Part shown: positions 50,095 through 59,983 of the stretch, one piece after another
Position numbering within the stretch: position 1 is the first letter of the stretch
Layout: every line of letters begins with the position of its first letter
From: Neptuniibacter sp. CAU 1671
GTDB lineage: Bacteria; Pseudomonadota; Gammaproteobacteria; Pseudomonadales; Balneatricaceae
Direction: 5' to 3'
Length of the DNA stretch: 64,000 bases
Assembly: GCF_029222905.1 (NCBI RefSeq)
Contig: NZ_JARHUE010000003.1
Coordinates: 310,001 to 374,000, forward strand
Position numbers and translations under genes: made by a program
Notes under the pieces: generated by a model
Seen by the model: only the letters and a program-made list of their open reading frames with translations
Databases searched by the model: none
What the model was told of the DNA's origin: nothing

Positions 50095-50907
50095 TTATTT
50101 CAGAGATTCAGTCAGGCAGGGCTTGAGGTGTTGCAGCAGTGCTTTGAACATTTTAGGGTTCGCAGCAACCAGATGTCCGGTATCGCGGAACTGATTGTTC
50201 CCTGAAAAATCACCGACTAGGCCGCCTGCTTCCTGAACCAGTAGAATGCCAGCTTCCATTTCCCACTGATTCAGACCGATCTGGTAAAAGCCATCAATAC
50301 GACCTGCTGCGGTGTAGGCCAAATTCAGGGCTGGGGAGCCGCCGTTATAGATTGTACCGCCAGCCAGAGTCATGGCACGGAAGATATCTAGGTAGGCATC
50401 CAGGTGATTTTTGTCGCTGGTGCGGTTGAAGAAGCCGGTGCCAATCAGGGACTGCTCAATGGTTTTATGACTGCTGACGCGCAGACGTTTGCCGTTCAGC
50501 TGAGCGCCCTTGCCGCGACTGGTTGTGAACTCTTCGCCGGTAATCGGATTCAGGATAAGGGCGTGTTCAATCTTGTTTTTCTGCTGTCCGGCCATGCTGA
50601 TGGCGAAAACCGGCAGGCCATTGGAAAAATTCGAAATACTGTCGATTGGGTTGATGTACCAGGTGAACTCCGTGGTTTCTGCCTGAGCAGGGTGCTCGCC
50701 GGTATATTCACCAACCACCCGATGTTGTGGATAAGCTTTCTGTATTGTGTGAACAATGCTCAGTTCAGCTTTTTTGCAGGTATCACTGAGTAACTTGGTT
50801 ACTTCGGCTGCGTCCGTTTTGATCAGGTCGAGCCGCTCAACGGCGCGTACGATTTGTTCGCCGGCGACGCGAGCTGCGCGCAGAGCGATATTTACCATGG
50901 GTTGCAT
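50095..50907 (-). CDS. suhB: SuhB-like inositol monophosphatase family protein, catalytically degenerate
   Basis: A 270-aa protein aligned along its whole length with SuhB, and in the usual place facing trmJ. In E. coli SuhB has inositol monophosphatase activity but its essential role is in rRNA antitermination with NusA. Here the metal site is altered: the WVIDPLDGTTNF motif reads WYINPIDSISNF (N86 for the first Asp, D89 kept, S90 for Gly), the WD of the C-terminal motif is W215-E216, and the VTxxD motif near residue 40 is gone (VTKLLSDT). E67 remains. So catalysis is probably lost or weak, while the fold is kept (inference). Confidence 0.88.
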   Translation of the reverse strand: MQPMVNIALRAARVAGEQIVRAVERLDLIKTDAAEVTKLLSDTCKKAELSIVHTIQKAYPQHRVVGEYTGEHPAQAETTEFTWYINPIDSISNFSNGLPVFAISMAGQQKNKIEHALILNPITGEEFTTSRGKGAQLNGKRLRVSSHKTIEQSLIGTGFFNRTSDKNHLDAYLDIFRAMTLAGGTIYNGGSPALNLAYTAAGRIDGFYQIGLNQWEMEAGILLVQEAGGLVGDFSGNNQFRDTGHLVAANPKMFKALLQHLKPCLTESLK

Positions 50908-51026
50908 CAGTAGGAAACCTGCAAAAATTCAATTTAATCGGCGCATTATACCCGAGGTTTCAGAGTGGCTGAACTGCTGAATCCAGATCTGTTAGAATAC
51001 TTGCCCTTCCGATAGTCAGGTGTCCA

Positions 51027-51767
51027 ATGTCAAACAATATCCGCATCGTGCTGGTTAATACGACACACCCCGGAAATATTGGGGCTGTGGCCAGGGCCAT
51101 GAAAAATATGAAGCTGACAGAATTGCATCTGGTGGCGCCGAAATTCTTTCCGCATGAAGATGCAGTTGCCCGCTCATCGGGCGCAACCGATCTGCTCGAC
51201 AATGCTGTTGTACATGAAGCGCTGGCTGATGCGCTGGCTGATTGTCAGTTGGTGGTCGGAACCAGTGCGCGTGGCCGGCATATTCCATGGCCGCTGGTTA
51301 ATCCGCGCGAATTGGCCGGTATTGTCCAGACGGCACCCGATAGTACGCGTGTTGCCATTGTCTTTGGTCGGGAGGATCGGGGGTTGACCAATGATGAACT
51401 GCAGTTGTGTCATCAGCATGTTCATATTCCCGCTAATCCCGACTTCTGCTCTCTGAATGTTGCAGCGGCAGTTCAGGTTATTTGTTACGAGTTGCGTATG
51501 GCGGCTCTCTATGCCGAGCAGGCTCAGGCAGATCAGCCGCAGTGGGGTACGCCGTGGGATATTGAGCTGGCAGATCATGGTGAGCTTGAGCGTATGTTTG
51601 CTCATCTGGAAGAAACGCTTGTCGAGATTGCCTTTCTTGATCCTGATAATCCCCGTCAGTTAATGCCGCGTCTGCGACGCCTGCTGCTCAGGGCGGTACC
51701 GGATAAAGTCGAGGTAAATGTACTGCGGGGCATTCTGAAGGCGGTACAGAAACGCATCGACAGTTAG
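51027..51767 (+). CDS. trmJ: tRNA (cytidine/uridine-2'-O)-methyltransferase TrmJ
   Basis: SPOUT-family methyltransferase that 2'-O-methylates position 32 of tRNAs, 246 aa. The knotted SAM site is visible as VFGREDRGLTNDEL and IPANPDFCSLNVAAAVQVICYEL; the N-terminal NTTHPGNIGAVARAMKNM holds the catalytic Arg region. The C-terminal helical extension is present. The gene lies between suhB and iscR, the usual gammaproteobacterial order. Confidence 0.96.
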   Translation: MSNNIRIVLVNTTHPGNIGAVARAMKNMKLTELHLVAPKFFPHEDAVARSSGATDLLDNAVVHEALADALADCQLVVGTSARGRHIPWPLVNPRELAGIVQTAPDSTRVAIVFGREDRGLTNDELQLCHQHVHIPANPDFCSLNVAAAVQVICYELRMAALYAEQAQADQPQWGTPWDIELADHGELERMFAHLEETLVEIAFLDPDNPRQLMPRLRRLLLRAVPDKVEVNVLRGILKAVQKRIDS

Positions 51768-51835
51768 TTGCATGGGGATTTGGGTTTATTCATGGTAAAC
51801 TGCCGCCCCTGAAAAATCATGCAGCCGCGTTAATT

Positions 51836-51889
51836 CCGACAATTTTACTTGGTTATAAAGTTGACTCTTTTTGTCGGGTATTGCATAAT
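51836..51889 (+). promoter_or_regulatory. isc promoter with two IscR type-1-like boxes
   Basis: TTGACT (51861-51866), a 17-bp spacer and CATAAT (51884-51889) form a good sigma-70 promoter. Two 21-bp sequences of the form YYGAC-N8-TYGGKTAT lie at 51836-51856 and 51861-51881, 25 bp apart. The second covers the -35 and spacer; the first is just upstream. They resemble the type-1 IscR sites of the E. coli iscR promoter, which bind [2Fe-2S]-IscR for feedback repression. Binding is inferred from position and likeness. Confidence 0.75.
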
Positions 51890-51926
51890 GCTCCCCATGG
51901 TAAACAAGCATTTTGGGTGAAGAATT

Positions 51927-52427
51927 ATGCGACTGACCACTAAGGGACGATACGCTGTGACGGCGATGCTCGATCTGGCGCTGCATGAGGGCAATGGACC
52001 GATCAGTCTTGCTGATATTTCCGAAAGACAGGGGATTTCGCTGTCTTACCTGGAACAACTTTTCGCAAAGTTACGGCGTAATGACCTGGTGCGCAGTGTG
52101 CGTGGACCTGGTGGCGGTTATCAGCTGAATCGCAAGCGTTCCGCAATCAATGTAGCGGAAGTGATTGATGCGGTAAATGAGTCTGTTGATGCGACCGGCT
52201 GTCGCAATCAGGCTGATTGCCAGGGCGGTGAAATTTGCCTGACACACCATCTCTGGTGTGATCTGAGTGAACAGATTCATCGTTTCCTGAGTGGTATTTC
52301 ACTGCAGGAGCTGGTTGCCCGTCGTGACGTGCAGGAAATTTCAAACCGTCAGGATCGTATCCATATGGAGCAGATATTAGTCTCTAGTTCGGATGATCGT
52401 GTCGGCCGTGAAGAAGCAGTAGTGTGA
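51927..52427 (+). CDS. iscR: Fe-S cluster assembly regulator IscR
   Basis: Rrf2-family repressor that senses Fe-S status, 166 aa. The N-terminal winged helix-turn-helix (about 1-60) is intact with [12 protein letters not shown] and GPGGGY. The [2Fe-2S] ligands C92, C98, C104 and H107 occupy the same residue numbers as in E. coli. One further Cys is at 111. It is the first gene of isc and is controlled by the two boxes upstream (inference). Confidence 0.98.
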   Translation: MRLTTKGRYAVTAMLDLALHEGNGPISLADISERQGISLSYLEQLFAKLRRNDLVRSVRGPGGGYQLNRKRSAINVAEVIDAVNESVDATGCRNQADCQGGEICLTHHLWCDLSEQIHRFLSGISLQELVARRDVQEISNRQDRIHMEQILVSSSDDRVGREEAVV

Positions 52428-52446
52428 GCAAGGCTCGGAGAAGAGA

Positions 52447-53661
52447 ATGAAAACACCTATTTATCTGGATTACTCTGCAACGACCCCGGTTGATCCGCGG
52501 GTTGCTGAGAAAATGATGGCCTGCCTTACTCAGGACGGAAATTTTGGTAATCCTGCCTCCCGTTCTCACCTGTTCGGCTGGAAAGCTGAAGAGGCAGTTG
52601 AAACAGCGCGCCGTCAGGTGGCTGATCTGATCAATGCTGATCCTCGTGAGATCGTCTGGACTTCAGGTGCAACTGAGTCTGATAACCTTGCCATTAAAGG
52701 TGCTGCTACTTTTTATCAGCGCAAAGGCAAGCATATCATCACCTCCAAAATTGAGCATAAGGCGGTACTGGATACCTGCCGTCAGCTGGAGCGTGAGGGT
52801 TTTGAAGTGACCTATCTGAATCCGGGTCAGGATGGCATTATCGAGCCACAGGCCGTTGCAGAAGCGATCCGTGAAGACACGATTCTTGTTTCACTGATGC
52901 ATGTGAATAATGAGATCGGCACCATTACCGATATTGCTGCGATTGGTGAACTGACCCGTTCTAAAGGCATTATTTTTCACGTGGACGGTGCCCAGAGCCT
53001 GGGCAAAATTGAGATCGATATGGACGCCATGAAAGTCGATCTGATGTCTTTCTCTGCGCACAAAATTTATGGCCCTAAAGGCATTGGCGCTCTGTATGTT
53101 CGCCGTAAACCGCGTGTGCGTCTGGAAGCGCAGATGCATGGTGGTGGTCATGAACGTGGTATGCGTTCCGGTACGTTGCCGACCCATCAGATCGTGGGTA
53201 TGGGTGAAGCCTGTCGAATCGCCAAAGAAGAGATGGCGGATGAGGCTAAACGTCTGGCTACATTGCGTGATCGTATGATGTCTGGCCTGAATGATATTGA
53301 AGAAGTGTACGTGAATGGTTCTGCCACTCAGCGTGTGCCGGGTAACCTGAACGTAAGCTTTGCGTTTGTGGAAGGTGAGTCCCTGCTGATGTCGCTGAAG
53401 GATCTGGCGGTTTCTTCAGGCTCGGCCTGTACCTCTGCCAGCCTGGAGCCGTCCTATGTTCTGCGTGCACTGGGGTTGAGTGATGAGCTGGCGCACAGTT
53501 CCATTCGATTCTCTTTTGGTCGTTTCACGACCGAAGAGGAAGTGGATTATGCGGTCAAACAGATTCATCACGCGGTTATGAAATTACGTGAGCTATCACC
53601 TCTGTGGGATATGTTCAAAGACGGTGTTGACCTTGCCAAAGTAGAGTGGGTCCACCACTGA
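52447..53661 (+). CDS. iscS: Cysteine desulfurase IscS
   Basis: PLP enzyme that takes sulfur from cysteine for Fe-S clusters, thiolated tRNA and cofactors, 404 aa. The PLP lysine is K206 ([12 protein letters not shown]) and the persulfide-forming C328 lies in the mobile loop [13 protein letters not shown], both numbered as in E. coli. The C-terminus ends LAKVEWVHH, the IscU-contact tail. GGAG eight bases before the ATG. 28 nt separate it from iscU. Confidence 0.99.
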   Translation: MKTPIYLDYSATTPVDPRVAEKMMACLTQDGNFGNPASRSHLFGWKAEEAVETARRQVADLINADPREIVWTSGATESDNLAIKGAATFYQRKGKHIITSKIEHKAVLDTCRQLEREGFEVTYLNPGQDGIIEPQAVAEAIREDTILVSLMHVNNEIGTITDIAAIGELTRSKGIIFHVDGAQSLGKIEIDMDAMKVDLMSFSAHKIYGPKGIGALYVRRKPRVRLEAQMHGGGHERGMRSGTLPTHQIVGMGEACRIAKEEMADEAKRLATLRDRMMSGLNDIEEVYVNGSATQRVPGNLNVSFAFVEGESLLMSLKDLAVSSGSACTSASLEPSYVLRALGLSDELAHSSIRFSFGRFTTEEEVDYAVKQIHHAVMKLRELSPLWDMFKDGVDLAKVEWVHH

Positions 53662-53689
53662 TTGCCACAGAGTTTGAGAGGAGTGTGTC

Positions 53690-54073
53690 ATGGCTTATAG
53701 CGAACAGGTAATTGATCATTACGAAAATCCACGTAACGTCGGCAAAATGGACGATAAAGATGCGTCTGTTGGTACCGGCATGGTGGGTGCGCCTGCCTGT
53801 GGTGACGTAATGCGTCTGCAGATTAAGGTTAATGAAGCAGGCATTATTGAAGATGCCAAGTTTAAAACCTACGGCTGTGGTTCTGCGATAGCTTCTAGCT
53901 CGCTGGTAACTGAGTGGGTCAAAGGTATGTCACTGGATCAGGCGGCAGAGTTGAAGAATACGACGATTGCTGAAGAACTGGCGCTCCCGCCGGTAAAAAT
54001 TCACTGTTCTGTATTGGCAGAGGATGCAATCAAGGCTGCTATTGCTGATTACAAGCAGAAGCAGTCCAAATAA
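53690..54073 (+). CDS. iscU: Fe-S cluster scaffold IscU
   Basis: Scaffold on which [2Fe-2S] and [4Fe-4S] clusters are built, 127 aa. The three cluster Cys C37, C63 and C106 together with D39 and H105 are present, and the HscA-recognition motif LPPVK is at 99-103. AGGAG seven bases upstream gives strong translation. Confidence 0.99.
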   Translation: MAYSEQVIDHYENPRNVGKMDDKDASVGTGMVGAPACGDVMRLQIKVNEAGIIEDAKFKTYGCGSAIASSSLVTEWVKGMSLDQAAELKNTTIAEELALPPVKIHCSVLAEDAIKAAIADYKQKQSK

Positions 54074-54106
54074 TTTATTGGCCTTATAAACTGGGGATTG
54101 TGCAAC

Positions 54107-54433
54107 ATGGCAATTACCATGACTGATGCTGCGGCTAATCACGTAGCACGTTATCTGGAAAAGCGCGGACACGGCGAAGGTATTCGTTTGGGTGTCCGCA
54201 CATCAGGCTGCTCTGGAATGGCCTATGTGCTCGAATTTGTTGACGAAGTTCAAACTGAAGATCAGGTTTTCAATGTTCAGCAGGACTTGAAAATCATTAT
54301 TGATCCGAAAAGTCTGCTGTACCTGGATGGTACAGAACTGGATTTTGTGAAAGAGGGTTTGAACGAAGGCTTCAAGTTCAACAATCCGAATGTCTCGAGT
54401 GAGTGCGGTTGCGGCGAAAGCTTCAATGTCTGA
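54107..54433 (+). CDS. iscA: Fe-S carrier IscA
   Basis: A-type carrier delivering clusters to apo-proteins, 108 aa from the ATG at 54107. The three ligands C35, C100 and C102 (TSGCSGMAY and ECGCGESF) are intact; the chain is one residue longer than in E. coli. A TTG three codons upstream is rejected. Confidence 0.97.
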   Translation: MAITMTDAAANHVARYLEKRGHGEGIRLGVRTSGCSGMAYVLEFVDEVQTEDQVFNVQQDLKIIIDPKSLLYLDGTELDFVKEGLNEGFKFNNPNVSSECGCGESFNV

Positions 54434-54451
54434 TTGTGCCGGGCAGGTCTG

Positions 54452-54979
54452 ATGGATATCAAAAAAAATTATTTTGAGTTTATCGGTCTGCCGGTGTCTT
54501 ACCACATCGATCTAAACCGTTTATCAGAACAGGCGCGGGAGCTGCAGAAAACGCTGCACCCTGATCGTTATGCGCATCTGTCTGATCAAGAGCAGCGTCG
54601 TGCTGTTCAGTATATGGCTCACCTTAATGAAGGTGTAGCCACCCTGAAGTCTCCTCTGCGTAGGGCGCAATACTTGCTGGCGCTGCAGGGTATCGATACT
54701 CACAATGAGTCCTCAACACCCATTGATCCGATGTTTCTGATGCAGCAGATGGAGTTGCGTGAACAGCTTGAGTCTGTTGTTGATGCAGCAGATCCCTATG
54801 CTGAACTTGACGCGTTGACCGCGGCGGTTGAATCCGAGTTGCAGGCGTTGCGTGCTGATTTTGCGCAGCAGTTTGAAACTGAACAACTGGATCAGGCCAC
54901 GTCCACGGTGCGTAAAATGCAATTTATTGAAAAGCTGGCCAGTGAGATAGAACGTCTCGAAGACCGGCTGGATGATTAA
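54452..54979 (+). CDS. hscB: Co-chaperone HscB
   Basis: J-domain protein that brings IscU to HscA, 175 aa. The J domain (1-75) carries the HPD triplet in LHPDRY and the C-terminal helical bundle binds IscU. The ATG at 54452 matches the family start (MDIKKNYFEFIGL) with AGGT five bases upstream. hscA begins eight bases after the stop. Confidence 0.96.
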   Translation: MDIKKNYFEFIGLPVSYHIDLNRLSEQARELQKTLHPDRYAHLSDQEQRRAVQYMAHLNEGVATLKSPLRRAQYLLALQGIDTHNESSTPIDPMFLMQQMELREQLESVVDAADPYAELDALTAAVESELQALRADFAQQFETEQLDQATSTVRKMQFIEKLASEIERLEDRLDD

Positions 54980-54987
54980 TCTGAATT

Positions 54988-56862
54988 ATGGCGCTGTTAC
55001 AGATTGCTGAACCGGGGCAGAGTGAAGCTCCGCACCAACACAAACTCGCGGTAGGTATCGATCTGGGTACCACCAACTCTCTGGTGGCATCGGTGCGCAG
55101 TGGTGACCCGGTTACCCTGCCAGACCTGAACGATCATCACCTTCTGCCTTCCGTTGTCCGTTACATGCCTTGTGGTAATCACCAGGTGGGATATGAGGCA
55201 ATGCAGCATGCTTCCGAGGATCCGTTCAACACCATTATTTCCGTAAAACGACTTATGGGGCGTGGAGTTGCTGATCTCAAGTCTCTGAGTGAAGAGGGCT
55301 CCTACCGATTTAGTGGTGATGCAGATGGGATGCCTTTTATTGAAACTGCGGCGGGTCAGAAGAGTCCGGTGCAGGTCTCTGCAGATATTCTTTCCACTCT
55401 GGCGCAGCGTGCAGAAGCTGCCCTGGGTGGTGAATTGACCGGTGCAGTTATTACCGTACCTGCCTATTTTGATGATGCGCAGCGTCAGGCAACCAAGGAT
55501 GCTGCACGGCTGGCGGGTTTAAAGGTGCTGCGTCTGCTGAATGAGCCAACTGCCGCGGCTGTTGCTTATGGACTGGATCAGGGCGCCGAAGGTGTTATTG
55601 CTGTTTATGACCTGGGTGGCGGCACGTTTGATATTTCTATCCTGCGGTTGCATAAGGGCGTTTTTGAAGTGCTTGCAACCGGCGGTGACAGTGCGCTGGG
55701 TGGTGACGATCTGGATTATGCGCTTGGGCAGTGGCTGGTTGAACAGCTTGAATTAAAAGATCTGAGCGCATCGACTGCCCGCATTCTGACTGAGCAGGCG
55801 AAATATGCCAAAGAGTGTCTGAGCAGTTTGTCAGAGGTTGAACTTGATTTTAGCGTTGGTGAACAGCGCTGCCAGCTGAGTGTTACCCGTGAGCAGTTCG
55901 ACCAACTGATTGAGCCACTGGTGCGCAGAACATTGCGCGCCTGTAAACGTACCCTTAAAGATGCGGGTGTTACCGCCGAGGAAGTGGCCGAAGTAGTCAT
56001 GGTAGGTGGTTCCACCCGTGTACCGCTGGTTCGCGCAGAAGTCGAAAAACTGTTTGCACGTCAGCCGCATGTGGATATCGATCCGGATAAAGTGGTCGCC
56101 ATCGGCGCTGCTTTGCAGGCGGATGTACTTGCCGGTAATAAACCGGACAGTGAGATGTTGTTGCTGGATGTCATTCCGCTGTCGCTTGGTCTTGAAACCA
56201 TGGGTGGTCTGGTGGAAAAGGTTATCCACCGTAATACGCCTATCCCGGTGGCCAAGGCGCAGGAATTTACCACCTACCAGGATGGCCAGACAGCCATGAT
56301 GATCCATGTGCTGCAAGGCGAGCGTGAACTGGTGGATGACTGCCGTTCTCTGGCGCGTTTTGTGTTACGTGGAATTCCTCCAATGAATGCCGGCGCGGCT
56401 AAAATTCGAGTCACTTTCCAGGTAGACGCCGACGGTTTATTGGGTGTCACCGCCAAAGAACTGGTATCGGGCGTTGAAAGTTCGGTCCAGATAAAACCGT
56501 CCTACGGGCTGGATGATAATCAAATCGCCACCATGCTGCAGCAGTCCTACGTCAATGCTCAGCACGACAAAGAAGCACGCGCGCTGCGTGAACAGCAGGT
56601 TGAAGCGGATCGTTTGCTGACATCACTGACCGACGCCCTGAATGTGGATGGTGCTTTGCTGTCGGTGGAAGAGCGTCAGGTATTGCAAGCGGAAATGGAT
56701 AAACTGGACCAGCTGATGCAAAGTGCTGACAGTGTGGCGATTGAGGCAGGTATTCAGGCGCTGGCGCGTGCGTCTGATGAGTTTGCCGGACGCCGAATGG
56801 ATCAAAGTATACAAAAGGCATTGCGCGGTCATACCGTGGATGAAATTGAGGGGAATCAGTAA
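54988..56862 (+). CDS. hscA: Hsp70-type chaperone HscA
   Basis: Specialised Hsp70 that drives cluster transfer from IscU, 624 aa. The nucleotide-binding domain shows [26 protein letters not shown] and [11 protein letters not shown]; the substrate-binding domain recognises the LPPVK motif of IscU. Its stop codon overlaps the fdx start by one base (TAATG), so translation is coupled. Confidence 0.97.
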   Translation: MALLQIAEPGQSEAPHQHKLAVGIDLGTTNSLVASVRSGDPVTLPDLNDHHLLPSVVRYMPCGNHQVGYEAMQHASEDPFNTIISVKRLMGRGVADLKSLSEEGSYRFSGDADGMPFIETAAGQKSPVQVSADILSTLAQRAEAALGGELTGAVITVPAYFDDAQRQATKDAARLAGLKVLRLLNEPTAAAVAYGLDQGAEGVIAVYDLGGGTFDISILRLHKGVFEVLATGGDSALGGDDLDYALGQWLVEQLELKDLSASTARILTEQAKYAKECLSSLSEVELDFSVGEQRCQLSVTREQFDQLIEPLVRRTLRACKRTLKDAGVTAEEVAEVVMVGGSTRVPLVRAEVEKLFARQPHVDIDPDKVVAIGAALQADVLAGNKPDSEMLLLDVIPLSLGLETMGGLVEKVIHRNTPIPVAKAQEFTTYQDGQTAMMIHVLQGERELVDDCRSLARFVLRGIPPMNAGAAKIRVTFQVDADGLLGVTAKELVSGVESSVQIKPSYGLDDNQIATMLQQSYVNAQHDKEARALREQQVEADRLLTSLTDALNVDGALLSVEERQVLQAEMDKLDQLMQSADSVAIEAGIQALARASDEFAGRRMDQSIQKALRGHTVDEIEGNQ

Positions 56863-57200
56863 TGCCACAGATCATCTTTTTACCTAACGAAGAACTCTGT
56901 CCGGAAGGTAAGGTCATTGAAGTGGATGCAGGTATCACTGTGTGTGATGCGGCATTGGCGAATGGTATAGATATTGAACATGCCTGTGAAAAATCCTGCG
57001 CATGCACGACCTGTCATGTCATTGTGCGGGAAGGGTTTGATTCCCTTGAGCCATCTGATGAGCTGGAAGACGATATGCTGGATAAAGCCTGGGGGCTGGA
57101 GCCGGAGTCACGCCTGAGCTGTCAGGCGGTCGTTGCTGATACAGATCTGGTGGTGGAGATTCCGAAATATACCATTAACCAGGTTTCTGAACGTCACTGA
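56862..57200 (+). CDS. fdx: ISC-type [2Fe-2S] ferredoxin
   Basis: Adrenodoxin-type ferredoxin that supplies electrons for cluster assembly, 112 aa. The four ligands C42, C48, C51 and C87 are in CEKSCACTTC and LSCQAV. Overlaps hscA by one base. Confidence 0.97.
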   Translation: MPQIIFLPNEELCPEGKVIEVDAGITVCDAALANGIDIEHACEKSCACTTCHVIVREGFDSLEPSDELEDDMLDKAWGLEPESRLSCQAVVADTDLVVEIPKYTINQVSERH

Positions 57201-57210
57201 GGGGCTATTT

Positions 57211-57411
57211 ATGTCGCTTAAATGGGTCGATGTTTACGATATTGCAATTGAACTGTGCGATAAGTTTCCGGATCAGGATCCGATGCAGGTCAGTTTTCCT
57301 GATCTTTATAGCATGGTGATGGACCTCGAAGAGTTTGACGATGATCCCGCTCGCTGCGGCGAAAAGATTCTGGAAGGGATCCAGATGGCCTGGATTGAAG
57401 AGCGCGAATAA
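57211..57411 (+). CDS. iscX: Fe-S assembly protein IscX
   Basis: A 66-aa acidic protein that binds IscS and iron and tunes cluster assembly. The family pattern LKWVDVYDIAIELCDKFPD at the start and DLEEFDDDPARCGEKILE in the middle are present. The ATG at 57211 has GAGGGG upstream; an in-frame codon earlier would run into fdx. It ends the isc operon. Confidence 0.95.
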   Translation: MSLKWVDVYDIAIELCDKFPDQDPMQVSFPDLYSMVMDLEEFDDDPARCGEKILEGIQMAWIEERE

Positions 57412-57513
57412 CCGTTTTTCTGAAGCAGGGTGGTCATAAAACACCCTCTGTTTTCTGTGCTCGCACTAACGTATAATCCGCCCCGCATTGAGGTGGTATC
57501 CAAAAACATACAG

Positions 57514-57544
57514 CAGACACCTTTAAAGGTGTTTGTCTGTTTTT
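57514..57544 (+). terminator. Intrinsic terminator after the isc operon
   Basis: A 16-bp palindrome ACACCTTT-AAAGGTGT inside a CAGAC / GTCTG outer pairing is followed by five T. It lies 103 nt after iscX and 39 nt before ndk. Confidence 0.75.
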
Positions 57545-57582
57545 AGATACCTCTTTTTTATATTTTTTAGGGAGCTAAACGC

Positions 57583-57990
57583 ATGGCTACTGAACGTACT
57601 CTGTCTATTATCAAACCGGATGCTGTTGCTAAAAACGTGATCGGTGAAATCGTAACTCGTTTTGAAAAAGCCGGTCTGAAAATCGTTTCTATGGAGATGA
57701 AACAGCTGAGCCAGGCTGAAGCTGAAGGCTTCTACGCTGAACACAAAGAGCGTCCATTCTTTGGTGATCTGGTTTCTTTCATGACTTCAGGCCCTGTGGT
57801 TGTTCAGGTGCTGGAAGGTGACAATGCCATCGCTCTGAACCGTGAACTGATGGGTGCAACCAACCCTAAAGAAGCGGCTGAAGGCACTATCCGTCGTGAT
57901 TTCGCTGAGTCTATCGATGCCAATGCGGTACACGGCTCTGACTCTGCAGCGTCTGCTGAGCGCGAAATCGCTTACTTCTTCGGCAAGTAA
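57583..57990 (+). CDS. ndk: Nucleoside diphosphate kinase
   Basis: Transfers the gamma-phosphate of ATP to other nucleoside diphosphates, 135 aa. The phosphorylated H117 is in NAVHGSDS, and [10 protein letters not shown] opens the fold. The chain is a little shorter than in E. coli because of C-terminal residues. AGGGAG precedes the start; the AT-rich 40 nt before it could hold its own promoter. Confidence 0.98.
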   Translation: MATERTLSIIKPDAVAKNVIGEIVTRFEKAGLKIVSMEMKQLSQAEAEGFYAEHKERPFFGDLVSFMTSGPVVVQVLEGDNAIALNRELMGATNPKEAAEGTIRRDFAESIDANAVHGSDSAASAEREIAYFFGK

Positions 57991-58001
57991 TTGCTGCCGC
58001 C

Positions 58002-58036
58002 AACGCCTGTGCCCTAGTATTAGGTACAGGCGTTTT
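58002..58036 (+). terminator. Intrinsic terminator after ndk
   Basis: A 9-bp perfect stem AACGCCTGT / ACAGGCGTT, with a further CCTA/TAGG pairing inside, is followed by TTTTGCGTTTT. It lies 11 nt after the ndk stop. Confidence 0.85.
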
Positions 58037-58068
58037 GCGTTTTAGGCGCTGTAACTGAGAATTTCGTT

Positions 58069-59205
58069 ATGACTGAAGCACAATCCAAAGTTAATTTGCT
58101 GGGGATGACACCCGTAAAGCTGGAAGCCTTTTTCGAGGAAATTGGTGAAAAGCGCTTTCGTGCGGTGCAGGTGCTGAAGTGGATTCACCAGTTGGGCGCC
58201 ACTGATTTTGAACAGATGACCAATATCAGCAAATCGTTGCGCGAGAAGTTGAGCGAAATTGCTGAGATTCGTGAACCCGAGGTGTTGCTGGAAAAAACGT
58301 CTAAGGACGGTACCCAGAAATGGGTGATCCGAACTGAGGGTGGCTCCAGTGTAGAAGCGGTTCTGATCCCTGAAGGTGAACGTAAAACCCTGTGTGTCTC
58401 TTCTCAGGTTGGCTGTTCACTGGATTGCAGCTTCTGCTCTACCGGTAAGCAGGGTTTTAACAGCAACCTGACCACGGCTGAAATCATCGGCCAGTTGCGT
58501 ATTGCGATTCGGGCCAGCGGTAAATTTGATACCACTGCGCAACGTGCAGTTACCAACGTAGTGTTGATGGGCATGGGTGAGCCACTCATGAACTTCGATA
58601 ACGTGGTAGATGCTGTCCAGTTGATGATGGAAGACAATGCCTACGGCCTGTCGAAACGTCGTGTGACCCTTTCTACCGCCGGTGTGGTGCCTGCCATTGA
58701 TAAACTGCGTGAAGTGACCGACGTTTCTCTGGCGGTTTCGCTGCACGCCCCTAACGACGCTTTACGTGACGAGTTGGTGCCAATAAACCGCCGTTATCCA
58801 ATCAAAGAGCTGGTCGCGGCCTGTAACCGTTATCTGGCTAACCTGAATGATAAACGTGTCATTACGGTCGAATACACACTGATCGCTGGTGTGAATGATA
58901 AACCTGAACATGCCCGTGAGCTGGTTAAAGTATTGCGCCAGATGCCATCCAAGCTAAATTTGATCCCCTTTAACCCATTTCCCAATTCTGGCTATGAACG
59001 GCCGCAAGAAGACGCTATTCTCGCTTTCAAAGAGATTGTGGTGCGTGGCGGGATTGTGACAACCGTGCGTCGCACCCGGGGCGATGAAATTGATGCAGCC
59101 TGTGGCCAGTTGGTCGGTCAGGTGGCGGATCGTACCCGGCGCAGTCAAAAATATATTCCTGTGGTTCAGGACGCCGGCCGTGGGGATTCAGACCGGCTGC
59201 AATAG
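58069..59205 (+). CDS. rlmN: Dual-specificity rRNA/tRNA methyltransferase RlmN
   Basis: Radical-SAM enzyme that makes m2A2503 in 23S rRNA and m2A37 in tRNA, 378 aa. The CxxxCxxC cluster ligands are C116, C120 and C123 (CSLDCSFC), and the methylated Cys of the mechanism is C345 in [10 protein letters not shown]. The conserved [13 protein letters not shown] segment is intact. It heads the rlmN-pilW-rodZ-hisS cluster, with pilW starting 10 nt after its stop. Confidence 0.97.
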   Translation: MTEAQSKVNLLGMTPVKLEAFFEEIGEKRFRAVQVLKWIHQLGATDFEQMTNISKSLREKLSEIAEIREPEVLLEKTSKDGTQKWVIRTEGGSSVEAVLIPEGERKTLCVSSQVGCSLDCSFCSTGKQGFNSNLTTAEIIGQLRIAIRASGKFDTTAQRAVTNVVLMGMGEPLMNFDNVVDAVQLMMEDNAYGLSKRRVTLSTAGVVPAIDKLREVTDVSLAVSLHAPNDALRDELVPINRRYPIKELVAACNRYLANLNDKRVITVEYTLIAGVNDKPEHARELVKVLRQMPSKLNLIPFNPFPNSGYERPQEDAILAFKEIVVRGGIVTTVRRTRGDEIDAACGQLVGQVADRTRRSQKYIPVVQDAGRGDSDRLQ

Positions 59206-59215
59206 GAGACACGTT

Positions 59216-59983
59216 GTGAGAGGGATTTGTCAGTTTGTCGTTGGGGTTTGTTTTGTTTTGCTGGTCGGCTGCGGTACTCAGCAACAAAAGCCTGGAGTCA
59301 GTGATACCTCAACCTATGAAGTCTATTCTCGTCTGGGTTTTGAATACCTGCAGGAAGGCGATACCGGCAATGCAAAACAATCCTTCCAGCGTGCCATAGA
59401 TATGAACAGCGGCTATGCCGAGGCGCACAATGGCCTGGCACTGGTATTTCAGTTAGAAGGTGATACCGCTCTGGCTGAAAGTTACTACCGTAAAGCCACC
59501 AAACTCGCGCCTGACTCTGCCATGATGCACAACAACTTCGGTGCGTTCCTGTTTGCCAACGGGCGTTACGAAGAAGCCTGTCAGGAGCTGGCAAGAGCCA
59601 CTGAAGATCCATTCTATAATCGCCGTTCACAGGCGTTTGAAAACCTGGGACGCTGTTATCGTCTGCTTAACCGTGATGATGTCGCCAAGCATGCGTTTCA
59701 GCGTTCTTTGCAGGTGACGCCCAATCGTCCTGTCTCTCTTGTTGAGCTGACTGACCTGTTGGTAGATGAGAGCCAGCCCATTGAAGCCAGTAAATATTTC
59801 GATCGCTTCCTGGAACTGGTTGAAAAGCGTCAGGTGGAACACTATGCAAAAAGTCTTTGGGTAGGTATCAGGCTGGAGCGGTTGCGCGGCAATACGAGCC
59901 GGGCGGCCACCTATGCTTTGATTCTCAAAAATCTCTATCCCGATTCTGAAGAATATCAACAATATAAGGAGTCTTCCCGTTGA
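59216..59983 (+). CDS. pilW: Type IV pilus biogenesis lipoprotein PilW/PilF (TPR)
   Basis: Outer-membrane pilotin-like lipoprotein of type IV pili, 255 aa, needed for secretin assembly. Start is taken as GTG at 59216 (GGAG seven bases upstream), giving MRGICQFVVG and a lipobox LVGC near residue 19. The mature part is made of TPR units (SRLGFEYLQEGDTGNAKQSF, NGLALVFQLEGDTALAESYY, NNFGAFLFANGRYEEACQEL). Its stop overlaps the rodZ start by four bases. Confidence 0.93.
   Translation: MRGICQFVVGVCFVLLVGCGTQQQKPGVSDTSTYEVYSRLGFEYLQEGDTGNAKQSFQRAIDMNSGYAEAHNGLALVFQLEGDTALAESYYRKATKLAPDSAMMHNNFGAFLFANGRYEEACQELARATEDPFYNRRSQAFENLGRCYRLLNRDDVAKHAFQRSLQVTPNRPVSLVELTDLLVDESQPIEASKYFDRFLELVEKRQVEHYAKSLWVGIRLERLRGNTSRAATYALILKNLYPDSEEYQQYKESSR

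Noticed and set aside
57133-57210. An extended iscX start inside fdx
   Set aside because: The family length and the GAGGGG before 57211 support the shorter protein.
59084-59215. A longer pilW frame overlapping rlmN
   Set aside because: The extra codons lie within rlmN; the GTG at 59216 has a ribosome site and begins a proper lipoprotein signal.
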